Assembly (NCBI GenBank): GCA_900764695.1
Contig: CAAFOY010000036.1
Coordinates: 1-27,600, forward strand
Length of the DNA: 27,600 bases
Origin: Lachnospiraceae bacterium
Lineage (GTDB): Bacteria; Bacillota_A; Clostridia; Lachnospirales; Lachnospiraceae
Direction of reading: 5' to 3'
Shown here in pieces: positions 1 through 7,966 of this stretch. The notes below the pieces were generated by a model that saw nothing but the letters and a program-made list of their open reading frames with translations, ran no database searches and was not told the origin of the DNA. The translations under genes were made by a program, and so were the position numbers. Numbering within the stretch: position 1 is the first letter of the stretch; each line of letters opens with the position of its first letter.

Positions 1-155
1 AGTAAAAAGGAAGGGCGCTTAGCCACAGTGAGATGAAGCGAAGCGGAATCGAACTGAATGGCTAACTAGTAAAAAGGAAGGGCGCTTAGCCACAGTGAGA
101 TGAAGCGAAGCGGAATCGAACTGAATGGCTAACTAGTAAAAAGGAATGGCTAACT
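1..155. repeat. 67-bp tandem repeat, two full copies plus a deleted third
   Basis: Copies 1-67 and 68-134 are identical. Positions 135-155 are a third copy with its middle removed, keeping the first 11 and last 10 bases. Each full unit can fold: TTAGCCA pairs with TGGCTAA, and CAGT just inside pairs with ACTG, with a two-base AA bulge. The repeat is GC-richer than the surrounding sequence and has no open frame. It could be the edge of a larger array, since it begins at the window boundary. It is not CRISPR-like because there are no variable spacers. Confidence 0.9.
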
Positions 156-190
156 ATTTTTGTGTTATGTGGCGTATGTGCTTACAAAAA

Positions 191-239
191 ATACAAGTTA
201 TGCAAAAAAAGATACAAGTTACGCAAAAAAATTTTTTGC
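191..239. repeat. 21-bp tandem repeat ending in an A/T palindrome
   Basis: Two 21-base units (191-211 and 212-232) of the form ATACAAGTTAYGCAAAAAAA differ at two positions. The end of the second unit merges into the near-palindrome GCAAAAAAATTTTTTGC (223-239). It lies directly upstream of a possible promoter for the 311 gene, so it may be a regulatory or bent-DNA region. No function can be assigned. Confidence 0.6.
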
Positions 240-264
240 ATCTCTTTTTATGATAAAATATTTA
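236..264 (+). promoter_or_regulatory. possible promoter for the 311 gene
   Basis: TTGCAT (236-241) and TATTTA (259-264) are separated by 17 bases, about 45 bases before the GTG start at 311. Both hexamers are imperfect and the region is very AT-rich, so this is tentative. Confidence 0.35.
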
Positions 265-310
265 ATATAAAAAGAGGTTATTGAATAACTAAAACTGGTG
301 GAGGTATATT

Positions 311-952
311 GTGAATAAAACAAAACTATTTATAATAACTATCTTGGCAATATCTGTATTGGCAATTCCTGTTGAAGCATCGACAATTAATTACAATGCT
401 TCAGATTGTAGGAAAATTGTAATGAAAAAAGGAACAAAAGCCAAAGTTACAAATACAGGGTGGAAGAAATTTAAAATTAAAGTTTCAGATAGAAAAGTTG
501 TGAAAGTTGTAAAAAATGGAACGATAAAGGCAATAAAAAAAGGAACAGTTAAAGTTAAATTAATAAAGGACAAAGAGGTAAAGAAAATAACAGTAGTTGT
601 AAAGAAAAATACAGTAGATGCTAATACAAAGACTGTAAAAGCAACAGTGAATAAACAGGATAAACATATAAATACTGTAATTAATAATACTTCAGATAAA
701 TTATTACAAATTAATACAAATGGAATAATAGAAAAACTCGAGAATAATCAGTGGAAGAGTGTAGGATTAAAAGAGGCGATTGTAAGTTCATCTCCATATG
801 TATATGTTGCTGCCGGTAAAAATTATACAATTAATAAACCCATCAATATATATAATATTGCAAGTTCTGGAACATATAGAATAACATTTAATTGCAAAAT
901 AATGGAGACAGGAGAGAAATTGCAAATATCAGAAAAATTTGAAGTAAAATAA
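311..952 (+). CDS. secreted Ig-like (Big_2-type) domain protein
   Basis: A 213-residue protein starting with GTG, preceded by TGGAGGT at 298-304. Residues 1-24 form a signal peptide: a lysine, a hydrophobic stretch, then a small-residue cleavage region near VEAS. Residues 30-100 resemble a bacterial Ig-like (BID_2/Big_2) beta sandwich, with an initial MKKGTKAKV strand and a closing KKITVVVKKN strand. Residues 110-213 look like a second all-beta domain, with the pattern INNTSDK, then NQWKSV, then SGTYRITF, ending FEVK. That pattern resembles the Ig-like domains common in small Lachnospiraceae secreted proteins. There is no LPXTG motif or membrane anchor, so it is probably released or bound non-covalently. 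The gene stands alone and converges on the minus-strand gene at 1126. Secretion is well supported; the exact role is unknown. Confidence 0.7.
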   Translation: MNKTKLFIITILAISVLAIPVEASTINYNASDCRKIVMKKGTKAKVTNTGWKKFKIKVSDRKVVKVVKNGTIKAIKKGTVKVKLIKDKEVKKITVVVKKNTVDANTKTVKATVNKQDKHINTVINNTSDKLLQINTNGIIEKLENNQWKSVGLKEAIVSSSPYVYVAAGKNYTINKPINIYNIASSGTYRITFNCKIMETGEKLQISEKFEVK

Positions 953-1063
953 AATTTGAATAATGCATCTAGAGAACAGGATGCAGTAATTTCCTTACAA
1001 GTCAAATTAAAATAATAGAAGATTAGTTAGAGGATTATGACAATATAATTAATTATGTAAACT

Positions 1064-1108
1064 AAAATACGGATGGTATAAATAAGTTAAATATCATCCG
1101 TATTTTTT
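1064..1108. terminator. bidirectional intrinsic terminator
   Basis: AAAATACGGATG (1064-1075) pairs perfectly with CATCCGTATTTT (1095-1106), with a G-T and a T-A pair possible further in. The A-rich and T-rich ends serve as U-tracts on either strand. It sits between the convergent genes ending at 952 and 1126 and probably ends both transcripts. Confidence 0.85.
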
Positions 1109-1125
1109 ATTGAATTAAAAATATC

Positions 1126-2811
1126 CTACAATTTCTTTATTGCATTTCCAAATTCAGCCCAATATTCAGTTAATGTACCTTCCATTAAGACTTCGTCAAA
1201 ACGCACATTTCCTAAAGAACGCTTGATTTCACGTTTGAAAAATTTCTGGTTATATTTTGTCACATAAGGAAGTGCATACCATACAAGTACACGGACTTCT
1301 TTCGGAATATTGTTGTTAAAATATACTTTATATTTAGTGTCAGTAAAGGAAGTAGTAAGTATTGTAACATCAGTTGTTCTATATTCGTATGATTCCAATT
1401 TCTTACGAAGATTTTCATAAAATGTCATATCGTTATAATTAGTATTTACGCATATTAAAATCTTTTCTTTATGAGCCTCTAAGCCATTGATAACAGAATA
1501 TACGCCGTCACCTTCAAGCTCAGAAACAGGTTCTCTTCTAAACACTACATCCACTAAACGTTTGCAGGAATTGCCATCATCGTTATAAATACACCATTGC
1601 GACATGTCCTCATGAAGTTTAGAGTAACGTTCCAAATACTTTTCGCGAATCGGATTAACAAGTTCCGATGTACAAATATTTCCAAGAGTAATGGAAATGT
1701 CATTTATATTGGAGGACACATATCCCGGAAGTCTGCTGACAGGAACATATAAACCACGACCTGACTGATATTCTTCTAAATCCGGAACGTAGAAAAGAAT
1801 AGGTTTCTTAGTTGCCAGAAAGTCAAAGAATATACTTGAATAATCAGATATTAAAACATCAACAACAGATAATAATTCATTAGTATCAATTGTAAATGGA
1901 ATTAACATAGGTCTTAATTCAGGGTCATTTGCCAAAATCTTATAAAGGAAATAGTGAACACGAAGATAAATACGATAGTGCTCAGTGTCAATATTTTCGG
2001 ATAATTTGGCAACGGTCTTTTTAAAATCCTCTACGTTATAATCTAAATTATTATATAAAGTGCCTTTCCATGTAGGGGCATATAAAATAATCTTTTTATC
2101 AGTGTGAATGCCTGCAGTGTTAAGTTTTCTGTGAACATCTAAAGTATTAGGATTAATGATTGCATCACTTCTCGGATGTCCTAATTCAAGTATTTTTCCC
2201 TGAAACAATCCATCAAGTTTGTAAGCACGCTTATACATAACCTCAGTCATAAACTGATTGGCAGACACCAAATAATCAGCTAAAAGAAAGTTACGTGCAG
2301 GACCTCGGGCATTTTCCACTCTTTCAGCAGTATGCTCGTATCCCATATATTTTGTAGGAACACCATGCCATGTATTAATATAAACCTGGCTGTTTCGCTT
2401 TTCAAAATAATATCCAAAAGTTGAGTTATTTATTAAATACTTGCTTGTTGCCAAATATTTGTAATAATCCTCAGATTCACGCTTTACAATAATAACGTTA
2501 TCTAAAGATGAAAATTCAGAAATATTATCTGCGGCAAGTTCCGGATTTTCAACAGACCATATATGAGTGTATGATTTAAAATCCTCCTGATTTAACAAAT
2601 ATTTAAAAATAGCTCTCGGGTTGTCCAAAATTCCTAGCCCGGCAAATGCTTCATAAAAAATAAATTTGTCATTAACCGGCATAGAAAGAAATTTATTATA
2701 AAGTAACTTGCCCTTATCTTTTTCGGATATACGAAAAGGCTGAACAATTTTTTTTACTGTACGTTTTAATTTATACTTAAAACCTTGCGGAGCATTAGCA
2801 GTATATTTCAT
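1126..2811 (-). CDS. CDP-glycerol glycerophosphotransferase with a truncated GT half-domain
   Basis: A 561-residue TagB/TagF-family enzyme, expected to transfer glycerol phosphate (or a related polyol phosphate) from a CDP-activated donor onto a wall polymer at the inner membrane face. Residues 50-425 carry the family marks: NTWHG (146-150, His149), GHPRSD (211-216), LYAPTWKG (243-250), His286 in LRVH, and TNELLSVVDVLISDYSSIFF (310-329). Residues about 448-561 are not part of that fold. They resemble the N-terminal half of the glycosyltransferase domain in the neighbouring 819-aa protein: both have a KKLLFF/KEKILI-like first strand and later FFKREIKRSLG versus MYDREFIRCFG. The C-terminal, donor-binding half is absent and a terminator follows the stop. 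Start ATG has AAGGAA upstream. It lies 50 bp downstream of the 2862 gene, probably co-transcribed. Confidence 0.85.
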   Translation of the reverse strand: MKYTANAPQGFKYKLKRTVKKIVQPFRISEKDKGKLLYNKFLSMPVNDKFIFYEAFAGLGILDNPRAIFKYLLNQEDFKSYTHIWSVENPELAADNISEFSSLDNVIIVKRESEDYYKYLATSKYLINNSTFGYYFEKRNSQVYINTWHGVPTKYMGYEHTAERVENARGPARNFLLADYLVSANQFMTEVMYKRAYKLDGLFQGKILELGHPRSDAIINPNTLDVHRKLNTAGIHTDKKIILYAPTWKGTLYNNLDYNVEDFKKTVAKLSENIDTEHYRIYLRVHYFLYKILANDPELRPMLIPFTIDTNELLSVVDVLISDYSSIFFDFLATKKPILFYVPDLEEYQSGRGLYVPVSRLPGYVSSNINDISITLGNICTSELVNPIREKYLERYSKLHEDMSQWCIYNDDGNSCKRLVDVVFRREPVSELEGDGVYSVINGLEAHKEKILICVNTNYNDMTFYENLRKKLESYEYRTTDVTILTTSFTDTKYKVYFNNNIPKEVRVLVWYALPYVTKYNQKFFKREIKRSLGNVRFDEVLMEGTLTEYWAEFGNAIKKL

Positions 2812-2861
2812 ATGGCGATTCCTTTCTTAAAATTATAAATAATGTTTTTGATAGAGATTAA

Positions 2862-5321
2862 TTATTCATTAATAATATCTTCAAATTGTTTGATTGTAAT
2901 ATTATTATAATCGGCGTATTCAAATTCGCAAGTAGGAACTTCATTATTTATAAATGCAATTAATCCGTTGTAAATATCATCAACAGAATTGCCAATTACA
3001 AGTTGTCCGTTGTCAAATAATGAAGAAGCTGCGGAACTGAAATTTGACATAATTATTGGAAGTTTTAATAAACGCGCTTCCAACAAGGAAACAGGTTGAC
3101 CTTCATGAAGGGATGGAAGAATGAAACAACTGCAATCCTTCATAAGCATAAATGGATTATCCAAATTTCCTGTTAAAATAACTTTGCCATCCAGATTTAA
3201 ACTATGAACGAGATCTTTAAGTTCACCCATAAGGGCACCATCGCCAATAATATACAATCTTAAATTCTTATTTGCATCATAAGCTTTTGCAAATGCCTTT
3301 ATTAATGCAGCCTGATTTTTCTCAGGTGAAAGACGGCCCATGTTTACAAATGAAATTAGGTCTTTATTTAATAAATCAGGAAAACCTGCTTCATTTGCAG
3401 ATTCAGCCGTATAGGATTCTTTAGAACCGTTTATTACACGTTCAAAATTAGCAGCATTTCTTACAAAGCAACATTTATCCTTTAACTCACTATATCCGAT
3501 TTTTTCTAAATTAACTTTCATCGTTGCCTCTGAACAGCCTACAATTTTGTCATAAAACTGATAAGTTGAAAAAACAACCCTAAGTTCTCTGCTGTGAGGT
3601 TTTTTGTGATTAACGATTTTATTCTTATCTGTTAATAAATCATTGTGTTGCCAAATAAGCTTCTTAGCATTTTTTGCACTTAAAAGCAGAATTGAATAAA
3701 ATGAACCATATCCTGAGTAATCAATTACTGCGTCGAAATCACTTGTGCCAAAACAACGGATAAATTCTCTGTCATACATTGCTTTTGGGTAAATTTTCTT
3801 CATTAAAGGAAAATTAAATCCAAAAACTCTTAAAAAGTCATTTCGAATCTGCTCGCCAAATGTGGCGGGAGTATATGATACTCTGGCAAAAATTCTGGCT
3901 TTATCATTAAATGTACAAATCATATCCTTACTGTCAGCAAATTTTAAATTGCCGGCATAAACTGTTACGTCATATTTATCATAATCGATGAAATCAAGCA
4001 TTGTTCTAAGAGCAGTGGAAATTCCGTTCATGCGAAGTCCGCCGCCAAAGAATAATAATTTCTTCTTTGTATTTTCACATTTAATAATGCGGTATGGATT
4101 ACCATTTGAATCAGAAGTATTTCCTCTAAAAACAATGTCAACAATTCTTGAAGAAACATTGCCATCATCGTATGGACATGCAAAATTCTTGGCTTGTGAA
4201 TAACTATCTTTATATTTATTAATAACTTCACCCAAATTGTTAATAGAATTTTCAATTTCCTTAACAGATGTTAATGCAGGTCCGGGAAGCTTGTCAGGTT
4301 CCATGTATAAACCACGATAATTTTTATATTCTTCTAAGTCAGGAATGTAAAATAACACTGGTTTGTCGCTTGCTAAAAAATCAAAAAATATACTTGAATA
4401 ATCTGATATTAAAATATCAGTAATAGACAAAAGTTCGTTTGTGTCAATAAAAGCAGGAATTAAGGAATTGCTAAACATACCTGATTTTACCAACTCTTTA
4501 TATACAACCTGGTGCGGCTTAAGAAGAATCTGATATTTGTCCGTATCTATATATTCTTCCAATTCTCTTTTAAAATTATAATAGTCATCAGGATTTACTT
4601 CAGGCTTATTATAATCGGCACCTTTCCATGTAGGTGCATATAAAATAACCTGCTTATCTTTTTCAAGTTCTATTCCATATTTAAGAAGAATTGACTTTAT
4701 TTCTTCTTTAGGACAATTTAAAAGACGGTCATTTCTTGGATAACCTTCCTCGATAATACTTCCGTTGTAAAGTCCGCGTAATTTGTATTTATCTAAATAA
4801 ACTTCTGTTAAAAATGGATTCGCAGAAATCATATAGTCAGCAGAAAGCATATTTCTAAGAACATTTGAAATAGTGGCTGCTGAACCCGGAATATCGTATC
4901 CTAAGCTTTTTATAGGAGTGCCGTGCCATGTGTTGACAAAAATTTGTCCGGGCTTTTTGCAATAATAAAAAGGCAGAGATACATTTGAAATAATATAATG
5001 TGCAGTCGCTAAATATTTCAAATGGTCATTACTATGCCTTCTTATGACATAAATATTGTTATGGTCAGCAAACTGTTCCATAACAGGTTCGTTTCCTACA
5101 CGGTCATCAACAACCCATACATGAGTGTATTTGTCAAATTCAGAATTTGAAATTAATTCTCTGAAAATTGCATAAGGATTGCAAAGCATTCCACGGCTAA
5201 AATATGAGTCGTATAAAATAATATTGTCTTCGATATCGTAATCTTTATAATAATGCGCGTATTTGCTACGTCTTGCAGTTTCTTTGAAATTGCCTAATTT
5301 TGTCTTAATTTTACTTAGCAT
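2862..5321 (-). CDS. fusion of CDP-glycerol glycerophosphotransferase and GT4 glycosyltransferase
   Basis: An 819-residue two-enzyme protein. Residues 30-398 are a TagF-type glycerophosphotransferase with TWHG (131-134, His133), GYPRND (193-198), LYAPTWKG (227-234), KPH (268-270) and TNELLSITDILISDYSSIFF (294-313). Residues 418-819 are a GT-B glycosyltransferase of the GT4 type: FGGGLRMNG opens the acceptor half, FVNMGRLSPEKNQ (658-670) opens the donor half, and EGQPVSLLE (740-748) is the EX7E motif. No transmembrane segment or signal peptide is seen, so it probably acts at the cytoplasmic membrane face. The fusion suggests coupled addition of a polyol phosphate and a sugar, as in a glycosylated teichoic-acid-like repeat; the substrate is inference. 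AGGAGG (5327-5332 complement) sits 5 bases before ATG, and a near-consensus promoter lies at 5355-5383. It heads a two-gene operon with its paralogue at 1126. Confidence 0.88.
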   Translation of the reverse strand: MLSKIKTKLGNFKETARRSKYAHYYKDYDIEDNIILYDSYFSRGMLCNPYAIFRELISNSEFDKYTHVWVVDDRVGNEPVMEQFADHNNIYVIRRHSNDHLKYLATAHYIISNVSLPFYYCKKPGQIFVNTWHGTPIKSLGYDIPGSAATISNVLRNMLSADYMISANPFLTEVYLDKYKLRGLYNGSIIEEGYPRNDRLLNCPKEEIKSILLKYGIELEKDKQVILYAPTWKGADYNKPEVNPDDYYNFKRELEEYIDTDKYQILLKPHQVVYKELVKSGMFSNSLIPAFIDTNELLSITDILISDYSSIFFDFLASDKPVLFYIPDLEEYKNYRGLYMEPDKLPGPALTSVKEIENSINNLGEVINKYKDSYSQAKNFACPYDDGNVSSRIVDIVFRGNTSDSNGNPYRIIKCENTKKKLLFFGGGLRMNGISTALRTMLDFIDYDKYDVTVYAGNLKFADSKDMICTFNDKARIFARVSYTPATFGEQIRNDFLRVFGFNFPLMKKIYPKAMYDREFIRCFGTSDFDAVIDYSGYGSFYSILLLSAKNAKKLIWQHNDLLTDKNKIVNHKKPHSRELRVVFSTYQFYDKIVGCSEATMKVNLEKIGYSELKDKCCFVRNAANFERVINGSKESYTAESANEAGFPDLLNKDLISFVNMGRLSPEKNQAALIKAFAKAYDANKNLRLYIIGDGALMGELKDLVHSLNLDGKVILTGNLDNPFMLMKDCSCFILPSLHEGQPVSLLEARLLKLPIIMSNFSSAASSLFDNGQLVIGNSVDDIYNGLIAFINNEVPTCEFEYADYNNITIKQFEDIINE

Positions 5322-5354
5322 ATAAACCTCCTAATGCTATATACATATAGGAAG

Positions 5355-5383
5355 ATTATAGTATACACAACTGTATTTTTCAA
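5355..5383 (-). promoter_or_regulatory. sigma-A promoter of the glycerophosphotransferase operon
   Basis: Read on the minus strand, TTGAAA (5378-5383) and a perfect TATAAT (5355-5360) are separated by 17 bases. The ATG at 5321 is about 34 bases beyond the -10, with AGGAGG between them. Confidence 0.85.
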
Positions 5384-5438
5384 ATAAGAAAGAGTTAATT
5401 TTAAATGTGGCAATTGTCTGGCAGATGGCATAAATCCT

Positions 5439-5466
5439 TTGACGAAAAAGAAAGAACCATTATAAT
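5439..5466 (+). promoter_or_regulatory. sigma-A promoter of the LRR protein gene
   Basis: TTGACG (5439-5444) and TATAAT (5461-5466) are separated by 16 bases, 27 bases before the ATG at 5494, with AGAGGAGG (5481-5488) between. It is back to back with the minus-strand promoter at 5355-5383. Confidence 0.85.
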
Positions 5467-5493
5467 GTAACGTAGAGTTTAGAGGAGGTAGCT

Positions 5494-7539
5494 ATGAAAG
5501 AGAAAACATTAAAGAGCATAAGCAAGTTGCTTGTTGCAGTTATGATAGCCACTATCGCATTACCATCAGGTGCTTTTGCAGGTCATGGAAACTATAAACA
5601 GGATAAAGTCATGGCAGCAGAAGTAAGCATAGCTGATAGTGAACAGGAAACAACAAAAGAAAACACAGAGACAACAAAACAGACTGAAGAAACAGGAACT
5701 GATGAAAGTGGTACTAAGGAAACAGGAACTGATGAAACATCTACAACAGAAGAGTCATCAACAACTGAAACAACAACACAGGCACCGACAACAGAAGTGC
5801 CAACAACAGAAGCTCCTACAATTAACCCTGATTTCGTAATTGAAAACGGAGTCCTTACAGGGTACAAAAAGGCAGCAACAGATACAACAAATAAAGAAAT
5901 TGTAATTCCAGCAAGTGTTACAAAGATTAATGCAAATGTATTTTATCAGTATAAATATATTGAAAAGGTAACATTTGAACAGGGTTCATTACTTCAGGAA
6001 ATTGGAGAAAATGCTTTTAAAGAATGTACAGCATTAAAGACAATTGAATTACCTGAAGGATTGCAGATTATTGGAATTGAAGCATACAGAGGATGTAGTG
6101 CCGTTACGGAAATTAAATTACCGACAACAATAAAGTATATTTATAAGAGAGCTTTTTATGGAATTAAAAAAGTAAAAGAATTAACTTTGCCTGAGGGCTT
6201 GCAGAAAATAAATTATCATGCATTTTACAAAATGACAGGGCTTACAAGTCTTACAATTCCAAGCACGGTGACAAGTACATATGAAATAATCGGTAAAGGC
6301 GCCAATGTTACAACAGTTACATTTGCTAATGGAATGACAAAAGTTCCAAACAGAGTTTTACTTAATGCAAATTCAGTAAAAAAAGTTATATTACCGGAAA
6401 CACTTACTTCAATAGGATATCAGGCATTTAGCGGATGTACTCAATTATCAACAATAAATATGGTTCAAACAATTAAGAAAATTGGAGAAAGTGCATTTAA
6501 AAACTGTACATCACTAAAAAAGCTTACATTATATAAAGCGGTTAAAACAATTGGTGCTAATGCTTTTACAGGAGCAACAAATCTGACACTTCTTGTATTT
6601 TCAAATTCAACAGGAAAAAAATATGCAAGAGTAAACAATATTCCATGGGAGTATACAGATTCTGAAAAAGAAAGAATGGCTGAGGATTTGAGAGTATATG
6701 ATATGCTTGTAAATAGTGGAATTAAGTCAGTAAAAGACAAATACATATTATTGTCACTTAAAAATTATGTGCCACAGGGAACCTGTGTTATTGGAAAATA
6801 TGTTGTAGTTTCAATGTATCACAAGAATTTGACAGCAAAATCAATACTTTTGATATATGATAAACGGGGTAATTTCGTAAAGAAACTTAAATTGACAATA
6901 AAAGACCATGTAGGTTCAGTAACAAATGTAAAGAAAAATTTAGTAGTAGGTATAAATAACCTTCCGGGTGCAGTAGATAAAGTAGGTATAATTACATATA
7001 AAAAACTTTTGAAAGCTAAAAATGGAAAGACAATAAAATTTAGCTATAGAGTAACTCTTAGAGGATGCGCAGACTTTGCAGCATTTGACGGAACTCATTT
7101 CTGGGCAGGAAGAAGTGCAAACAGTAATTCGTGCCTTATGTATGGATATAGAGTTAAGCGAAATAAAAAGACAAAACGATTAACATTTACAAATCAATAT
7201 AACCTTTATGTTCCTGCAAATACACAGGGATTGGTTGTAAATAAGATTTCTGCTACAGAAAGAAAGTTTACATTGTCCCAGTCATACGGAAGAATAGCAG
7301 ATTCATATTTAATGGTTTATGAACCGGTAAATATTGTGACAGCATCCGCACTTGATACACCGGTTAAAACGGTTGTGCTTCCATCAATGCTGGAAGGAAT
7401 TTGTGTAAGCGGAAAGAAGACATATGTGGTATTCGAATCTGCAGCAGGCAAATATTGTTCAAATCAGGACAATACGTCAGAAATTCAGATTGATAAAGTA
7501 AAAGTAATTAAGACATGGAAATTGCTTGCACTTAACTAA
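5494..7539 (+). CDS. secreted LRR_5 (BspA-like) protein with C-terminal propeller-like domain
   Basis: A 681-residue surface or secreted protein. Residues 1-30 are a signal peptide (basic start, hydrophobic core, GAFA). Residues 45-115 are a Thr/Glu-rich linker of the TTEVPTTEAPT kind, typical of wall-exposed stalks. Residues 116-385 are BspA-type leucine-rich repeats (LRR_5), with recurring IxxxAFxxCxxLxxIxLPxxL units such as IGENAFKECTALKTIELPEG. Residues about 425-681 differ: PQGTCVIGKYVVVSMY, GNFVKKLKL, CADFAAFDGTHFW, LSQSYGRIADS and LPSMLEGICVSGKKTYVVFE recur as beta-hairpins, suggesting a six-bladed-propeller-like domain. My recollection is that similar QGL..., QSYGR and LP.M.EGI...FES patterns occur in actinobacterial secreted proteins. 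No LPXTG anchor is present. The gene is divergent from the wall-polymer operon and has its own strong promoter. Likely role is adhesion or extracellular binding; ligand unknown. Confidence 0.85.
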   Translation: MKEKTLKSISKLLVAVMIATIALPSGAFAGHGNYKQDKVMAAEVSIADSEQETTKENTETTKQTEETGTDESGTKETGTDETSTTEESSTTETTTQAPTTEVPTTEAPTINPDFVIENGVLTGYKKAATDTTNKEIVIPASVTKINANVFYQYKYIEKVTFEQGSLLQEIGENAFKECTALKTIELPEGLQIIGIEAYRGCSAVTEIKLPTTIKYIYKRAFYGIKKVKELTLPEGLQKINYHAFYKMTGLTSLTIPSTVTSTYEIIGKGANVTTVTFANGMTKVPNRVLLNANSVKKVILPETLTSIGYQAFSGCTQLSTINMVQTIKKIGESAFKNCTSLKKLTLYKAVKTIGANAFTGATNLTLLVFSNSTGKKYARVNNIPWEYTDSEKERMAEDLRVYDMLVNSGIKSVKDKYILLSLKNYVPQGTCVIGKYVVVSMYHKNLTAKSILLIYDKRGNFVKKLKLTIKDHVGSVTNVKKNLVVGINNLPGAVDKVGIITYKKLLKAKNGKTIKFSYRVTLRGCADFAAFDGTHFWAGRSANSNSCLMYGYRVKRNKKTKRLTFTNQYNLYVPANTQGLVVNKISATERKFTLSQSYGRIADSYLMVYEPVNIVTASALDTPVKTVVLPSMLEGICVSGKKTYVVFESAAGKYCSNQDNTSEIQIDKVKVIKTWKLLALN

Positions 7540-7862
7540 TTAAAAAATATCTATGACAGATGCATTGAAAAATGTAGAATAACAAAAATTTCCACAGATT
7601 AATTCTTAATTGTGAGGGTTTGTAATATTAACTAAATAACGCTCGCGCTGAATTCAAAAAAATTATCTCAGATAAAAAGCTTTGGCTGGTAAAACTGGAA
7701 AATTTCCCAGATATACATATTCACAATATGCTGATTTTAATGCACTACTTTCTAAACAAATTTTGTTACGAAAGTGGTGCATTTTTATGTGTGTAACAAA
7801 AGTGGCAACTATTATTAATTATATAAGCCAAAGCTATTTATATCATTATATTTCCCGTTAAT
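7540..7862. other. intergenic region with terminator and inverted repeat
   Basis: No gene is supported here. It contains a stretch AAATTTCCACAGATT (7586-7600) that matches 13 of 15 bases of the degenerate repeat before pgi, a terminator (7739-7786), and a 10-bp inverted repeat AGCTTTGGCT (7678-7687) / AGCCAAAGCT (7826-7835) that brackets the terminator. Confidence 0.6.
7739..7786 (+). terminator. intrinsic terminator after the LRR gene
   Basis: AATGCACTACTTTC (7739-7752) pairs with GAAAGTGGTGCATT (7770-7783) with one G-T wobble, followed by TTT. The 17-base loop is itself partly self-complementary. It lies 200 bases after the LRR stop codon. Confidence 0.7.
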
Positions 7863-7890
7863 TTGACATAAAAAAATTATAATATATAAT
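7863..7890 (+). promoter_or_regulatory. sigma-A promoter of the tagGH operon
   Basis: A perfect TTGACA (7863-7868) and a perfect TATAAT (7885-7890) are separated by 16 bases. The expected transcript starts near 7897 and has a leader of about 70 nt. AAGATTA (7891-7897) and TAATCTT (7915-7921) form a short inverted repeat across the start region, which could be an operator. Confidence 0.85.
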
Positions 7891-7966
7891 AAGATTAGTT
7901 TATTGTCGGGAATTTAATCTTATATGGATAAACTATAAAAATAAGTGCTTCAGTTTTGGAGGTTAT

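Noticed and set aside
1..134. tRNA-like T-loop GTTCGATTCC on the minus strand of the 67-bp repeat
   Set aside because: The flanking bases do not pair as a T-stem, and no anticodon arm or acceptor stem can be drawn; it is a chance resemblance.
1..155. CRISPR array
   Set aside because: The unit is 67 bp, directly abutting with no variable spacers, and no cas gene is present.
1126..1470. Recent frameshift splitting a longer GT domain in the 561-aa protein
   Set aside because: The frame ends at a stop directly before a strong terminator, and I see no continuation of a GT donor half in any frame downstream.
5592..5867. 91-aa minus-strand open frame rich in Val and Ser
   Set aside because: It is the mirror of the Thr/Glu-rich repeat codons of the LRR protein, with no ribosome binding site.
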